The position numbers and the translations under genes were made by a program. From assembly GCA_964016885.1 (NCBI GenBank), contig OZ024742.1, forward strand, positions 118,943,896 to 119,007,895: a DNA stretch of 64,000 nucleotides. Reading direction: 5' to 3'. The DNA comes from Eledone cirrhosa (lineage: Eukaryota > Mollusca > Cephalopoda > Octopoda > Eledonidae). Of this stretch, positions 59,101 through 64,000 are shown piece after piece (position 1 is the first letter of the stretch; every line of letters starts with the position of its first letter). The notes under the pieces were generated by a model, which saw only the letters and a program-made list of their open reading frames with translations, was not told the DNA's origin and did not search any database.

Positions 59101-62100
59101 CATGCCATTTTAATAAAATTTCTATATATCTACAGTTCCACGTCATTTTAATAAATTTTTTATATATTGAAGTATCTAAAAAGAATATGACTGAGTTACT
59201 AATAATAGTCTGGCAGATTATGTTTCAATCCATTTCTTTGAAACAAATGCTTAAAAATACATATGGAGTAATATTAAGTAGTATAGTCATGTAGTTAAAA
59301 TGTTTGCTAGATAAGTATATGGTTACACGTTGAATTAGTGTGCAGTAGCTAGAGTAAGTGTCTTTTAATGTAGTTTCGGGTTAGTCAATATCTCATGAGT
59401 AGAAATTGGTAAATAGAAACTGTGCTCTCCCCAACACCTCCACATGTATATACACGTGTGTGTGTGTGTATAATATATATATATATATATATGTGTGCCT
59501 GTGTATGTGTGCCTATGTTTACTAATTCAATAAAATTAATAAAATTATTAGTAGATTGAAACAAGTACTTGGTTAAATATAATTAACTAAAAAAACTTTT
59601 GACGGTGGTGCCCCAGCATGTCTCCAGTTTAAGAACTAAAACCAGTTGAAATGTTGGAACTAATCAGTATCTATTTTCACCAAAGCTTCTTTAATAAATA
59701 TTTATATAACTACTTCATAAATTCCATGTTGTTCATGCTAATGTTTTACTAGCTATAAAACAAGTAGAAATATTGGCTGCAACCAGAAAGTTGAAACCAG
59801 GTTAGAAAAAAGACAAAAAAACAACAAACATCTTAAATATTATGGTATATTTTTCTTGACTAAAATATTTGAACTATTAGAGAAAAGAATTATGGTTAGA
59901 TCTATATGATGAAAGATTACTTAAGACACCTAATCTGTGAAAATAAAATATAAAACTACTCAACGAGATGTGAACACTATACTCCAGAGCAACTATGCCT
60001 CCCCTAGTCTTGATGGTGTTACATACCTGCTTCTCAAACGTGGCGAGTACTTCCTTTTGCACCAGCTTTCTTTCTTCTTTCAATACTGTCTCAACAATGG
60101 TGCTACTCCGGAGCAGTGGAAAACTGCCAGTATCATTCCCCTGTTCAAAAAGGGCGACCGCACGTCACCTGTCAACTATCGTCCAGTCAGTCTTACTAGC
60201 TGCATTGCAAAACTGATGGAATCCTGTGTCAGAGAAACACTTTGGATTTATCCCTAACTCCAGCTGCTGTGATCAGCTGTGATCAGCTTATCGAGTTCCT
60301 TGAAGACATTAGCCGGATCACTGACAGCGGCTCATGGGTGGATGTTTACCTTGACTTCGTTAAGGCTTTTAATTGTGCCACACAAAAGACTTATGGCAAA
60401 ATTCTCTGCAATGGGTGTGAGGGATGATCTTTTTAACTGGTTGAAATCCTTCATTCTCAGCCGAAAAGAGGTAGTCACGGTTCTAGGACAGCATTCTTCA
60501 CCGTATGAGTTGTCATCTAGTGTACCACAGGAATCTGTTCTTGGTCCCCTTTTGTTTGTGGCATATATTAATGACATAGATGCCAACTTAAAGAATGCCA
60601 CGGTACTGAAATATGCAGATGACATCAAGCTGTACCTTGAAATCAAAAGGACTGATCCTGAAATCTACAACTCTTTCCTACAATCAGACTTGGACACAAT
60701 GCAGCAATGGATCACAAACTGGCAACTGAAGCTGGCTGTGGGCAAGTGTACCACCATGCATTTTGGGAGGAAAAATCCAGTGTCCACATACTCTCTCCAC
60801 AACACTGATATCAAGAAGTCCTCTTGTGAACGTGACCTGGGTATTACTGTCAGCAGCAATTTGCGGTGGACAAAGCATGTCTCTAAGATTGTCAAGAAGG
60901 TCGAGGGTGTCTTGGCATCACTCAGCAAGACCTTTGTTAGCCACTCTCGAGCCATCTATTTAAAGCTGTATACAGCTATGGTATGACTACACTTGGAATT
61001 CGCATCATCAGTCTGGAACCCCTATCTTGCTCAGAACATTGACCTCCTGGAAACTGTTCAGAGACGTGCAAACAAGCGCATACCCTCCATCAGACACCTA
61101 CCATACTCTGAACGCCTTGCTTCCCTGGGCATGGATTCATTGAAGCTCCGACGTCTGGAAATGGACTTGGTAAACACCCACGAAGTTATTAACCATCTCG
61201 CCAAAAACCCTGAGCACGTTTTTAATCTCCATGTGTCTAACACATGTGGACATGCCTACAAAATCAGAAAACAGCACAGCTCCCATGACTTTCGGAAACA
61301 TTTTTTCGTGCTCAGAGTTGCTGAAGCATGGAACAAACTGCTTGCGTCAGTTGTTAGCTGCCGAGACACTGCATCCTTTAAAACCCTCATGCTTCCCGAA
61401 ATTCGTCAAAACTACACCTGATGTACCCCTTCCATACACATGCACACAAGCACTGTTCATTTTCCTGACGTTTGTACATTACCCTATGTACTATACATAC
61501 ACGTTTTTGATGAGTTGTAGTGCACCTGAGCACTGTACACAATATTTTCATTATTATTTATTATTATCAACCCGTTGGAGCTGAAATCTATGGATGCTTC
61601 TTTACTAAAGAGGACAGAATTCTTTTTATAAGATATAAACAGAATGAAGGATGTGGGATACTTGAAATTTTTTTTTTTTAAATATTTAAATCTCAGTAAT
61701 CAAAGAAAAGTATATATGTTTGTGTTAAGATCAGCTCCTTTTATTTTTTTAGCACAAAAATGGCACACACCTAGTTGTCATATTTAGTGAAAACTATCAC
61801 ATTGTTTCAGTAATATATATGCTTATTTCATATGAAGTTTGAGTTTTAAGCACTTCATTGGTCAGCTCAAAATCATGTAAAAACTCTAACTTAACTAAAT
61901 ATTAGAAAATGTTTAAACTAACTTTGCTATGCAATTGTTTCAGAATTTAATGCACACAACACAGAGGGGTTGTTGAAATTAAATATTTATTCAAGAATAT
62001 TTTTTCAAAATTAAGAAAATTGTTACAACTTACTGCTATCGCTTTATCCACTTCCTCGTTTTTCTTTAAAATATCAGCAAACTTTTTCCAATAACCATAA

Positions 62101-62159
62101 CAATATGGATAGTGATCAAAGAAAGCATCAAATGCTTCTTGTGCATCTTCAACATTATT
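26605..62159 (-). CDS. PRPF39: PRPF39 pre-mRNA processing factor 39, 3' thirteen coding exons (5' end outside window)
   Basis: Joined minus-strand exons: 62159-62034, 51647-51538, 50441-50274, 37946-37763, 35667-35557, 34648-34484, 31736-31610, 31198-30990, 30492-30433, 29699-29518, 28794-28714, 27946-27766, 26676-26605. They total 1,776 nt, 591 residues plus stop, one open frame with all phases matching and every intron GT-AG. The protein is a run of HAT (half-a-TPR) helices with family hallmarks: [89 protein letters not shown]. Human PRPF39 is about 669 residues, so roughly the first 100-150 are missing. The family acts in the nucleus in the U1 snRNP, helping recognise 5' splice sites; the vertebrate protein forms a homodimer resembling yeast Prp39/Prp42. 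An acidic linker sits at in-window residues 150-195 and the C-terminus is Tyr-rich. No frame break is seen, so it looks functional. Introns reach 12 kb and are full of repeats. Confidence 0.96.
26852..27035 (+). mobile_element. piggyBac-like MITE family A, copy 5
   Basis: TTAACCCTTTAGCATTTAAA to ATGCTACAGGGTTAA, in the last intron of PRPF39. Confidence 0.85.
27190..27430 (+). mobile_element. tRNA-derived SINE (second type)
   Basis: Head TAGCTGAATGGTTAAGAAG (A box) and GTCATGTGTTTGATCCC (B box), followed by a tail with two diverged copies of GAATCACC, AAGAATTA and TGTGGAATGT words. A tail-only fragment of the same type is at 27,565-27,715. Confidence 0.75.
27565..27715 (+). mobile_element. 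SINE tail fragment (second type)
   Basis: TGAATCACCCTGAGAATTAT and GTGGAATGTTCAGCCACTTG match the tail of the SINE at 27,190. It lies immediately downstream of a PRPF39 exon donor. Confidence 0.65.
27766..27946 (-). CDS. PRPF39: PRPF39 exon, divergent C-terminal tail
   Basis: 181 nt. The acceptor is TATTTTTTAG and the donor GTGAGT. It begins [13 protein letters not shown], matching the EEP-EKKA tail of vertebrate PRPF39, then runs into a low-complexity Asn/Ser/Ala segment ending [10 protein letters not shown]. Codon phase joins cleanly to the terminal exon. Confidence 0.92.
28375..28680 (-). repeat. RTE-like LINE 3' UTR tandem repeat
   Basis: About seven degenerate units of 35-45 bp with GTGGACTGGGTGCATTTTAT type words, inverted relative to the blocks at 44,205 and 62,230. 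Confidence 0.7.
28714..28794 (-). CDS. PRPF39: PRPF39 exon
   Basis: 81 nt. Its first base completes a Lys codon and it ends in phase 2; the acceptor is CTTTTAG and the donor GTAGGT. It encodes [20 protein letters not shown], the start of the basic C-terminal tail; LxxAYDEHQ is conserved in the family. Confidence 0.95.
29518..29699 (-). CDS. PRPF39: PRPF39 exon
   Basis: 182 nt, ending in phase 2. The acceptor is TTTTATAG and the donor GTAAGT. It encodes [14 protein letters not shown] and the hallmark [18 protein letters not shown] of the last HAT region. Confidence 0.95.
30045..30150 (-). repeat. RTE-like LINE 3' terminus
   Basis: (ATC)n then TTTCTATGCTGGCATGAG and AGAGACCAAGCCAGT. Confidence 0.65.
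30433..30492 (-). CDS. PRPF39: PRPF39 short exon
   Basis: 60 nt, 20 codons, phase 0 at both ends. The acceptor is AATTATAG and the donor GTAAGT. It encodes [20 protein letters not shown], which fits the expected HAT helix between its neighbours. It was found by frame and splice-site matching because it is too short to stand out as an open reading frame. Confidence 0.93.
30568..30960 (+). mobile_element. piggyBac-like MITE family B, outer copy
   Basis: The left end is TTAACCCCTTCATTACCATA and the right end GATATCAAAAGGGTTAG. It is interrupted by a second copy of the same family (30,689-30,871). Confidence 0.75.
30689..30871 (+). mobile_element. piggyBac-like MITE family B, inner copy
   Basis: TTAACCCTTCTGTGATCATA to GGTATCAAAAGGTTTAA, flanked by TTAA on both sides; self-nested inside the outer copy. 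Confidence 0.8.
30990..31198 (-). CDS. PRPF39: PRPF39 exon
   Basis: 209 nt. It starts by completing a Gly codon and ends in phase 0; the acceptor is TTTTACAG and the donor GTAATT. It encodes [18 protein letters not shown] and [20 protein letters not shown], conserved HAT repeats. The nested MITE pair at 30,568-30,960 lies 30 bp beyond its donor. Confidence 0.96.
31410..31525 (-). mobile_element. Degenerate tRNA-derived SINE
   Basis: GGCACTGGTACTTTATTTTA followed by CATAACTAAATGCAAAGCA and GAATCTGCCAATCC, the inverted SINE head. Confidence 0.65.
31610..31736 (-). CDS. PRPF39: PRPF39 exon
   Basis: 127 nt, ending in phase 1. The acceptor is TTTTTATAG and the donor GTAAGT. It encodes [19 protein letters not shown] and [18 protein letters not shown], a classic HAT pair of the family. 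The upstream intron is the one filled by the donor array and a 1 kb TA-flanked MITE. Confidence 0.96.
32009..33037. mobile_element. Tc1/mariner-type MITE (TA target duplication) inside the donor array
   Basis: The left end is CCGTATAATACTTGAATA and the right end is the inverse of CTGTATATACTTGAATA. Both are flanked by TA (32,007-32,008 and 33,038-33,039), and removing the element restores an intact array unit. No coding capacity is seen. A second copy in opposite orientation is at 49,021-50,023. A piggyBac-like MITE (32,213-32,431) is nested within it. Confidence 0.85.
32213..32431 (+). mobile_element. piggyBac-like MITE family A, copy 6 (nested)
   Basis: TTAACCCTTTAGCATCTAAA to ATGCTAATGGGTTAA, inside the TA-flanked MITE that itself sits in the donor array: a three-level nest. 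Confidence 0.85.
34484..34648 (-). CDS. PRPF39: PRPF39 exon bordering the amplified splice-donor array
   Basis: 165 nt, 55 codons, phase 0 at both ends. It encodes [18 protein letters not shown], then [12 protein letters not shown], ending FWLK. The donor context is TTGAAA|GTAAGTTTC. This donor and its flanks match the unit of the tandem array that starts immediately downstream (34,483 down to 31,985). Read-through past the donor gives V-S-F and then TGA, so use of a downstream donor would insert a premature stop. Confidence 0.96.
34745..34922 (-). mobile_element. tRNA-derived SINE
   Basis: TTTAGGCACAAGGCCAACAA at the 3' domain, GGATTTGAACTCAGAAC (B box inverted) and CTACTGATACTGCCAATCC (A box inverted). 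Confidence 0.85.
34923..35112 (-). mobile_element. tRNA-derived SINE, tandem to the previous
   Basis: A nearly complete copy: TTTTGGCACAAGGCCAGCAA, AGATTTGAACTCAGACCG, CGTCCGACTCTCTACCGATA and CTGCCAA. Same orientation as its neighbour, suggesting insertion into the neighbour's tail. Confidence 0.85.
35557..35667 (-). CDS. PRPF39: PRPF39 exon
   Basis: 111 nt, 37 codons, phase 0 at both ends, with acceptor TTCTCAG and donor GTAAGT. It encodes a charged helix ending in SKRWAFEEG, which continues into KRPYFHVKP in the next exon as in other PRPF39 proteins. Confidence 0.95.
35775..35960. repeat. Two-copy 84 bp tandem duplication
   Basis: GCAACTGATTAGGCACTTG and TTTTCAACAAGCCATA recur with about 10% divergence. 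Located just upstream of the acceptor side of a PRPF39 exon. Confidence 0.85.
36488..36602. repeat. Hairpin-forming inverted repeat with arms of about 42 bp
   Basis: The left arm includes CTATCTATCTTTTACACAC and AACTTTTCAT; the right arm includes ATGAAAAGTTGT and GAAAGATAGATAG. Loop about 28 bp. Related words (AACATATATGTAGGAGGG) precede it at 36,280-36,380, so it may be part of a larger repeat. Confidence 0.75.
36797..36955 (-). mobile_element. LINE-1F 3' end fragment
   Basis: (TAA)n, then GTGCTCAGGTGCACTACAAC and the 3' UTR to GAGGGGGGATATTAC; very short 5'-truncated copy. Confidence 0.8.
37286..37575 (+). pseudogene. LINE-1F C-terminal fragment
   Basis: It begins about TTCACGCTTAGAGTTGCTG and reads [20 protein letters not shown] in the commonest shadow frame; ends in the TTA-type tail at 37,570. 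It faces the minus-strand fragment at 36,797. Confidence 0.8.
37763..37946 (-). CDS. PRPF39: PRPF39 exon with acidic linker
   Basis: 184 nt, ending in phase 0. A long T-rich polypyrimidine tract precedes the acceptor CAG; the donor is GTATAT, the weakest of the set. It encodes [20 protein letters not shown] followed by a low-complexity Glu/Asp/Ser linker. It is separated from the upstream exon by a 12.3 kb intron (37,947-50,273). Confidence 0.94.
38000..39540. other. PRPF39 intron sequence, mostly unassigned
   Basis: AT-rich with poly-A runs (38,655-38,668 and 38,962-38,976), a C-rich run at 39,044-39,060 and TA/CA microsatellite at 39,420-39,545. No element ends recognised. Confidence 0.5.
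39555..40810 (+). pseudogene. Strongly decayed RTE-like LINE family 2 copy
   Basis: Remnants in order: ATGCAATTTGGTTTTGTACT (QFGFV), the [15 protein letters not shown] region, [12 protein letters not shown], the Cys-rich insert (40,010-40,220), ATGCAATGTATAAAGTGTAATG and a C-terminal region to about 40,810 with AATGATGAT. Many indels. Confidence 0.75.
40067..40217 (+). repeat. Threefold 50 bp tandem repeat inside the LINE relic
   Basis: GTGTAGTAAGATTACAGGT, AGACTGAAAGAAGTATG and CAGATGTACAG repeat three times at 50 bp spacing. The unit corresponds to the Cys/His-insert coding part of the LINE ORF. Confidence 0.85.
40855..41140 (+). repeat. RTE-like LINE 3' UTR with tandem units
   Basis: Three units of about 55 bp (GTGGTTGTGTAGGTGTCACG, CACCCAGC) followed by GTGTTAGGAAGGGCATCCAA and the (ATG)n end at about 41,128. 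Confidence 0.8.
42214..42410 (-). mobile_element. piggyBac-like MITE family A, copy 7
   Basis: TTAACCCTTTAGCATTCAC to TTAAAGGGTTAA. Flanked by ATCATCATCATCG on the left and TCCACGCTAGCATGGG on the right, so it inserted into an RTE-like LINE 3' terminus. Confidence 0.85.
42690..43045 (+). pseudogene. Another LINE (family 4) C-terminal fragment
   Basis: Joined over frame breaks the reading shows [34 protein letters not shown] and GWPK, a typical non-LTR C-terminal domain (core KHRWAGHIxR). Distinct from families 1-3. Family not named. Confidence 0.65.
43284..43516 (-). mobile_element. piggyBac-like MITE family A, copy 8
   Basis: Carries an internal duplication of CATTACTCTATATATAC (43,296-43,340) and a decayed right end. 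Confidence 0.8.
44135..44690 (+). repeat. RTE-like LINE 3' UTR tandem repeat block
   Basis: It begins GCAGGAAAAAGCGGACGT with (ATG)n at 44,167-44,188, then about six 50-60 bp units built on GCCCAGTCCACACTATAAAG and GTGGTTGTTTTGGTAACACG, then AGGAAGGGTATCCAGCTGT and a second (ATG)n at 44,670. Confidence 0.85.
44850..45028 (+). mobile_element. tRNA-derived SINE
   Basis: AATTGGCAGTATCAGTAGAG (A box), GGTCCGAGCTAAAATCC (B box), GAGGTTAACTTTGCCTTTC, and an end TGCCAAAAGTAGAAACAATT. It is fused to a LINE beginning at about 45,030. Confidence 0.85.
45029..46705 (+). pseudogene. RTE-like LINE family 2, long decayed copy
   Basis: Sequence blocks in order: [20 protein letters not shown] (45,007-45,207), [37 protein letters not shown], the RT palm interrupted by an inserted fragment, the post-RT segment [20 protein letters not shown] (45,839-46,102), the Cys/His insert [27 protein letters not shown], and the C-terminal domain [18 protein letters not shown] (46,432-46,704). 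The YADD region reads LYVGNQVW, so the catalytic motif is lost. Confidence 0.85.
45613..45727 (-). mobile_element. RTE-like LINE 3' terminus inserted in the LINE at 45,029
   Basis: ATCATCACCATTTTATG, CATACTAGCATGGGTTAGAC and CCAGGTCAGGTGACC, opposite to the host LINE. It splits the [17 protein letters not shown] reading. Confidence 0.8.
46730..47490. other. PRPF39 intron sequence, nothing recognised
   Basis: No frames or repeat ends recognised. Confidence 0.45.
47491..47832 (+). repeat. Minisatellite, five units of 64-66 bp
   Basis: The unit carries TATTTAGGAATAGCAGTCTC, TGTCACTAGTCTGGCAGTAT and CAGGATGGTGGAATGGTACC. Divergence rises to the right. In the PRPF39 intron 37,947-50,273. Confidence 0.9.
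47833..49018. other. PRPF39 intron sequence with weak repeat traces
   Basis: 48,640-48,800 (GGTCTTCACGGACTAAGTCA, then AGTGCATTTTCTTATGACAC) resembles an old minus-strand LINE 3' UTR. Paired similar segments occur at 48,178-48,245 and 48,300-48,375 (GAGACCAAAGCAGAAATGTA). Otherwise nothing clear. Confidence 0.45.
49021..50023. mobile_element. Second copy of the 1 kb TA-flanked MITE, inverted
   Basis: It starts CTGTATATACTTGAATA after TA (49,019-49,020) and ends near 50,023 before TA. Internal sequence (for example CTCCACTTAGTG near 49,455 and the segment at 49,170-49,230) is the reverse complement of segments at 32,640-32,960. It lies in the PRPF39 intron 37,947-50,273 and carries a nested hAT MITE. 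Confidence 0.8.
49554..49844. mobile_element. hAT-type MITE nested in the TA-flanked MITE
   Basis: The ends are CAGTGGTCTCCAACC and the inverse of CAGAGGTCCCCAACC. Near-identical 8 bp flanks, TTCTAAAC on the left and CTCTAAAC on the right, fit a hAT target duplication with one substitution. It is 291 bp with no coding capacity. Confidence 0.85.
50125..50157. repeat. (TA)n microsatellite followed by a conserved repeat
   Basis: The adjacent 50,160-50,215 carries GGGGCACCACC, the inverse of GGTGGTGCCCCAGCATG at 59,603, a shared dispersed repeat of unknown class. Confidence 0.7.
50274..50441 (-). CDS. PRPF39: PRPF39 exon
   Basis: 168 nt. Its first base completes the codon split from the previous exon. 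The acceptor is TTTACAG and the donor GTAAAT. It encodes [19 protein letters not shown] and the LQLYSHHFD segment, both strongly conserved in the family. Confidence 0.96.
50928..51330 (-). mobile_element. Two stacked LINE-1F 3' ends
   Basis: One 3' end starts at 50,930 and breaks off after ATGAGTCATGATA (51,048); a second, longer one starts with TAATAACAATAACAATAATG and runs to about 51,330 (CTTCAGCAACTCTGAGCGTG). Same orientation. Confidence 0.85.
51538..51647 (-). CDS. PRPF39: PRPF39 exon
   Basis: 110 nt, ending in phase 2. The acceptor is preceded by a pyrimidine-rich TTTTTCTCCAG and the donor is GTAAGT. It encodes the HAT segment [19 protein letters not shown]. The intron upstream of it (51,648-62,033, about 10.4 kb) carries an inverted LINE pair. 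Confidence 0.96.
51660..53100. other. PRPF39 intron sequence, nothing recognised
   Basis: No supported element. A GT-rich run lies at 52,098-52,135. Confidence 0.45.
53130..54245 (+). pseudogene. RTE-like LINE family 2 C-terminus and 3' UTR
   Basis: [20 protein letters not shown] (53,155-53,215), then [27 protein letters not shown] and the C-terminal domain to about 53,690 with frame breaks. 54,000-54,245 holds the 3' UTR tandem units (CCAGTTCACCCTGTAAAGTG and GGTTGTGCTGGTGACATG). Confidence 0.8.
54385..54598 (-). mobile_element. tRNA-derived SINE
   Basis: Minus-strand head TGGCCTAGTGGTTAGGGTAT (A box), then ATAGGTTTGATTCC (B box), CTTGAGCAAGACACTTCATT and the body. Same family as 1,842-2,105. 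Confidence 0.85.
54660..56263 (-). mobile_element. LINE-1F (Jockey/CR1-group), 1.6 kb minus copy
   Basis: The 3' end is TAATAATAAATATTGTGTAG at 54,663; the 5' truncation is near 56,263. It covers the RT domain to the end. Inverted partner of 59,975-61,568, with high similarity along its length. Confidence 0.9.
54811..56226 (-). pseudogene. LINE-1F reverse transcriptase, nearly intact but frameshifted
   Basis: The open frame is 471 codons, but only the part after about 56,070 is in the true frame: [92 protein letters not shown] (YADD at about 55,609-55,620), then [20 protein letters not shown] and the C-terminal LPKIRQNYT*. The first about 50 codons are the same gene read out of frame: compared with the plus copy, about 5 bp are missing near 56,070. 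It was an RNA-directed DNA polymerase of a non-LTR element; the endonuclease part is missing. Confidence 0.92.
56535..57130 (+). pseudogene. LINE family 3 (RTE/BovB-like) C-terminal fragment
   Basis: [20 protein letters not shown] (56,670-56,730), [26 protein letters not shown], with stops, and the tail ISGQRSS at about 57,095. Same family as 7,247-8,415. Confidence 0.75.
57140..58110. other. PRPF39 intron sequence, mostly unassigned
   Basis: A short two-copy repeat at 57,955-58,065 (CAACCTTTTCATCTAGCAAC) is the only structure seen. Confidence 0.45.
58115..58345 (-). repeat. RTE-like LINE 3' UTR fragment
   Basis: GAATGTCCTTCCTAATGCTA, ACCACTTTACAGC and TTGTAGCATCAG, the inverted family 2 3' UTR. 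Confidence 0.65.
58632..59166 (+). repeat. Minisatellite of 14 units, 36-44 bp
   Basis: The unit is TATAGCTCCATGCCATTTTA plus ATAAAATTTCTATATATC. I count fourteen CATTTTAATAAA cores. Alternating variants (CTCTC/ATTTC, CTCCATG/TTCATG) show a two-unit higher-order pattern. In PRPF39 intron 51,648-62,033. Confidence 0.92.
59170..59960. other. PRPF39 intron sequence with (TG)n/(TA)n tract
   Basis: A microsatellite lies at 59,453-59,515. The shared dispersed repeat GGTGGTGCCCCAGCATG lies at 59,603. No coding seen. Confidence 0.5.
59975..61568 (+). mobile_element. LINE-1F, plus copy, inverted relative to 54,660-56,263
   Basis: Starts about CTCCAGAGCAACTATGCC and ends TTCATTATTATTTATTATTA. 5' truncated at nearly the same place as the minus copy. 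Confidence 0.9.
59980..61421 (+). pseudogene. LINE-1F reverse transcriptase pseudogene
   Basis: Blocks: [20 protein letters not shown] and [20 protein letters not shown] (59,937-60,257), a deletion of about 45 bp with a small ATCAGCTGTG duplication near 60,265, then [40 protein letters not shown] and YADDIKLY (codons 60,612-60,623). A TGA at about 60,984 replaces the CGA of the minus copy, a typical CpG decay stop; the C-terminus resumes at 60,993-61,421. Inactive. Confidence 0.92.
62034..62159 (-). CDS. PRPF39: PRPF39 exon (first in window)
   Basis: 126 nt, phase 0 at both ends. The acceptor is TTATCACAG and the donor GTAAGT. It encodes 42 residues with the HAT core [17 protein letters not shown], a diagnostic PRPF39 motif. 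No further upstream exon was recognised between here and 64,000. Confidence 0.96.
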
Positions 62160-62224
62160 CTGTGATAAAATAATATATTTATTTTAGTTTCAATAATTAC
62201 TGAAATATAAAAATCTTTTATTTA

Positions 62225-62700
62225 ACAGCATGTACAATTAAATGTATTAGTGTTATCACAACAAAAAGCATCCAATTCACCTTGTAAGGCAATAGTGCTG
62301 GTAACACGAAAAAAGCACCGTCTATCCTGTAAGGTTGTAGTGCTGGTACTACGAAAAAAGCACCTAGTCCTCCCTATAAAGTGGTAGTACTGGTGCTACG
62401 AAAAAAGCACCCAGTGTTCCCTGTAAGGTGACAGTGCTGGTGCCACGAGAGAAGCACTCTATCTACCCTGTAAGGTGGTAGTGCTGGTACCATGAAAAAA
62501 GCAACCAGTCCACCCTGTGAGGTGGTAGCGAAACAAGCTCGCAGCCCATGCTGTAAAGTAGTTGGTGTTAGGAAGGGCATCCAACTTCAGAAACCTTGCA
62601 AGATCTGGTCACTTGACCTATCTAGTTGCATAACATGACAGCCTGTCTGATTCATGCAAGTATGAGAAACAGCTGTTAAATGGGGATGGTAATGATGATC
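62225..62700 (+). repeat. RTE-like LINE 3' UTR with about six tandem units
   Basis: 45-47 bp units containing GTAAGGTGGTAGTGCTGGTA and GAAAAAAGCACCCAGT, then GTGTTAGGAAGGGCATCCAA and ATGGTAATGATGAT. Just upstream of the first in-window PRPF39 exon. Confidence 0.85.
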
Positions 62701-63655
62701 AAAAATGACAACAGCTTGATTAGTTTATAACAATGCTTCTTTTTGCTGTAATATGTGATTTAACATACCACTCCAAACTATTTCTATTTTAATCCTGTCA
62801 CAATCACTATTTCTGTTTGCTACTCTGGTAAAATATGACAGATAGATACACCCTGCCACTCATTTTCTTATTTGTCTTTTGACAGTTCCTACTTTCACAC
62901 TATCTCCTTAGTGTGAAAATAAACAAAAATACAAAGCTCATTATTAAATATATAAATTATTATTCTATAAAATGATAGACAGAATCCATTCGGTAGAAAC
63001 TACAGCAAATTTCACATTTTATGAATGATCCATTCTTGAGTAATCTATGTATCAATAATTTACATTTTAGAGTAATAATGGAAAGTGGCAATTTATTTTC
63101 TTTCTTGCTATGCCTAAGGAGGAAAACTCTAACTGTAAGAGAGGAGGTAGATCAAAATGATGTCATAATAAATGAGATTGATAAAGTATTTGAAAAATAA
63201 TTAAACAAAACTGTTACATTCCTTTATATTTTATGCACAACACAGTATATATTAAAAAAATCTAAGATAAATTTTATGTAGATATAACTAGTTTATAAAC
63301 CTTGCTGTGAACATTTAAAAATCTTTGTAGACAGGAAAGCATTGCTTTTACATGTTTTGTGGCTGATTGGCTGTTCATCAGAAGGCAAGTATTATCTTTC
63401 TGGCCACAAAGAGAGCTATAATCAAATGAGCTACTTATCATCATTTGTTGGCAGGAGTTTTGTGGGTTGTTACAGTTAAGGTAAGTTCTTATTCAGAATT
63501 ACAGCCCTGCCTGGATAAGCCAATGACTACTTTATGTTTGTATGTTCCAGATATTCCAAACACAACTAGGGTTTAAGTAAAATGGCCAGTCTACTTTGCA
63601 TAATGAGCATTTGTCTGCAAGGTAATTAAAAAACATTAATGCACAACACAACATA
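62701..63655. other. Unassigned AT-rich sequence upstream of the PRPF39 exon
   Basis: No further PRPF39 exon, frame or repeat end could be supported. Confidence 0.5.
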
Positions 63656-63659
63656 TATT

Positions 63660-63790
63660 GGAAAATGTCATTAGCATATCGGATAGAATGCTTTGCAGTA
63701 ATCATTCCAGCTCTCTGTGCTGAGTTTAAATCCTACCATCCATTCTTTTGGGATCAATAAAAAAATTATTAGCAGAGTCCTGGGAGTTGA
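63660..63790 (+). mobile_element. Degenerate tRNA-derived SINE fragment
   Basis: ATCGGATAGAATGCTTTGCA, CTCTGTGCTGAGTTTAAATC (B box region) and GGGATCAATAAAAAAATTAT, as in the SINE family at 34,923. Confidence 0.6.
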
Positions 63791-64000
63791 TACTGCCTCT
63801 ATATTTTTTTCTCACTGCCTCTCGCTCAACTTCTCTGGAAGAAATCGGTTGTGTTCTGACCTTAAGAGGTTTGAAGTGGCCAAGACACAACAGCATCCCT
63901 ATGACTCCATCAGAGGTTACAGGCCTATACATGTTAACAATAAAATTAATACTGTAATAACAGTGATAATGAAGAAGAACATTTTTTTAAAGAAAAATAT

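Noticed and set aside
63726..63932. Minus-strand frame as a further upstream PRPF39 exon
   Set aside because: Its residues do not resemble the PRPF39 N-terminal HAT region and part of it lies in a degenerate SINE.

Overview
The window is animal nuclear DNA: AT-rich, intron-containing and packed with transposable elements. The tRNA-derived SINEs, the LINE types ending in (ATG)n or (TTA)n tails, and the long repeat-filled introns are those I associate with coleoid cephalopods, most likely an octopus. The species call is inference; no rRNA, mitochondrial or single-copy marker sequence settles it.

One host protein gene is recognisable: PRPF39, a HAT-repeat splicing factor of the U1 snRNP, on the minus strand. 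Thirteen coding exons were placed between 62,159 and 26,605, all with GT-AG borders and consistent phases. They encode the last 591 residues and the stop; the 5' exons lie beyond the right edge. A 3' UTR runs to a poly(A) signal near 26,281. The introns are 1-12 kb and hold most of the repeats.

Layout. 1-26,280 is downstream intergenic DNA: a mariner element with decayed transposase (492-1,735), SINEs, piggyBac-like MITEs, head-to-head RTE-like LINE copies (8,583-11,915), palindromic TA/CA minisatellites, a non-autonomous Helitron (14,879-15,819), a fold-back element, and a decayed autonomous Helitron (about 17,886-23,550, minus) with Rep, Pif1-like helicase and 23-residue N-terminal repeats. 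26,281-62,159 is PRPF39 with its introns. 62,160-64,000 is further intron or upstream sequence with LINE 3'-end repeats.

The most interesting signal lies in the PRPF39 intron at 31,737-34,483. Directly after the 5' splice site of the exon at 34,484-34,648, that splice site has been amplified into an array of about fifty 27-29 bp units. Nearly every unit carries an intact GTAAGT donor in sense orientation. The first in-frame codons after the true donor include a stop, so use of any decoy donor should give a poison exon extension. PRPF39 is itself a U1 snRNP component that acts at 5' splice sites, so a self-regulatory or U1-titrating role is a reasonable, testable idea. A second point is a pair of long inverted LINE copies (54,660-56,263 and about 59,975-61,568) in one PRPF39 intron, which could fold into dsRNA of about 1.3-1.5 kb and serve as an ADAR substrate.
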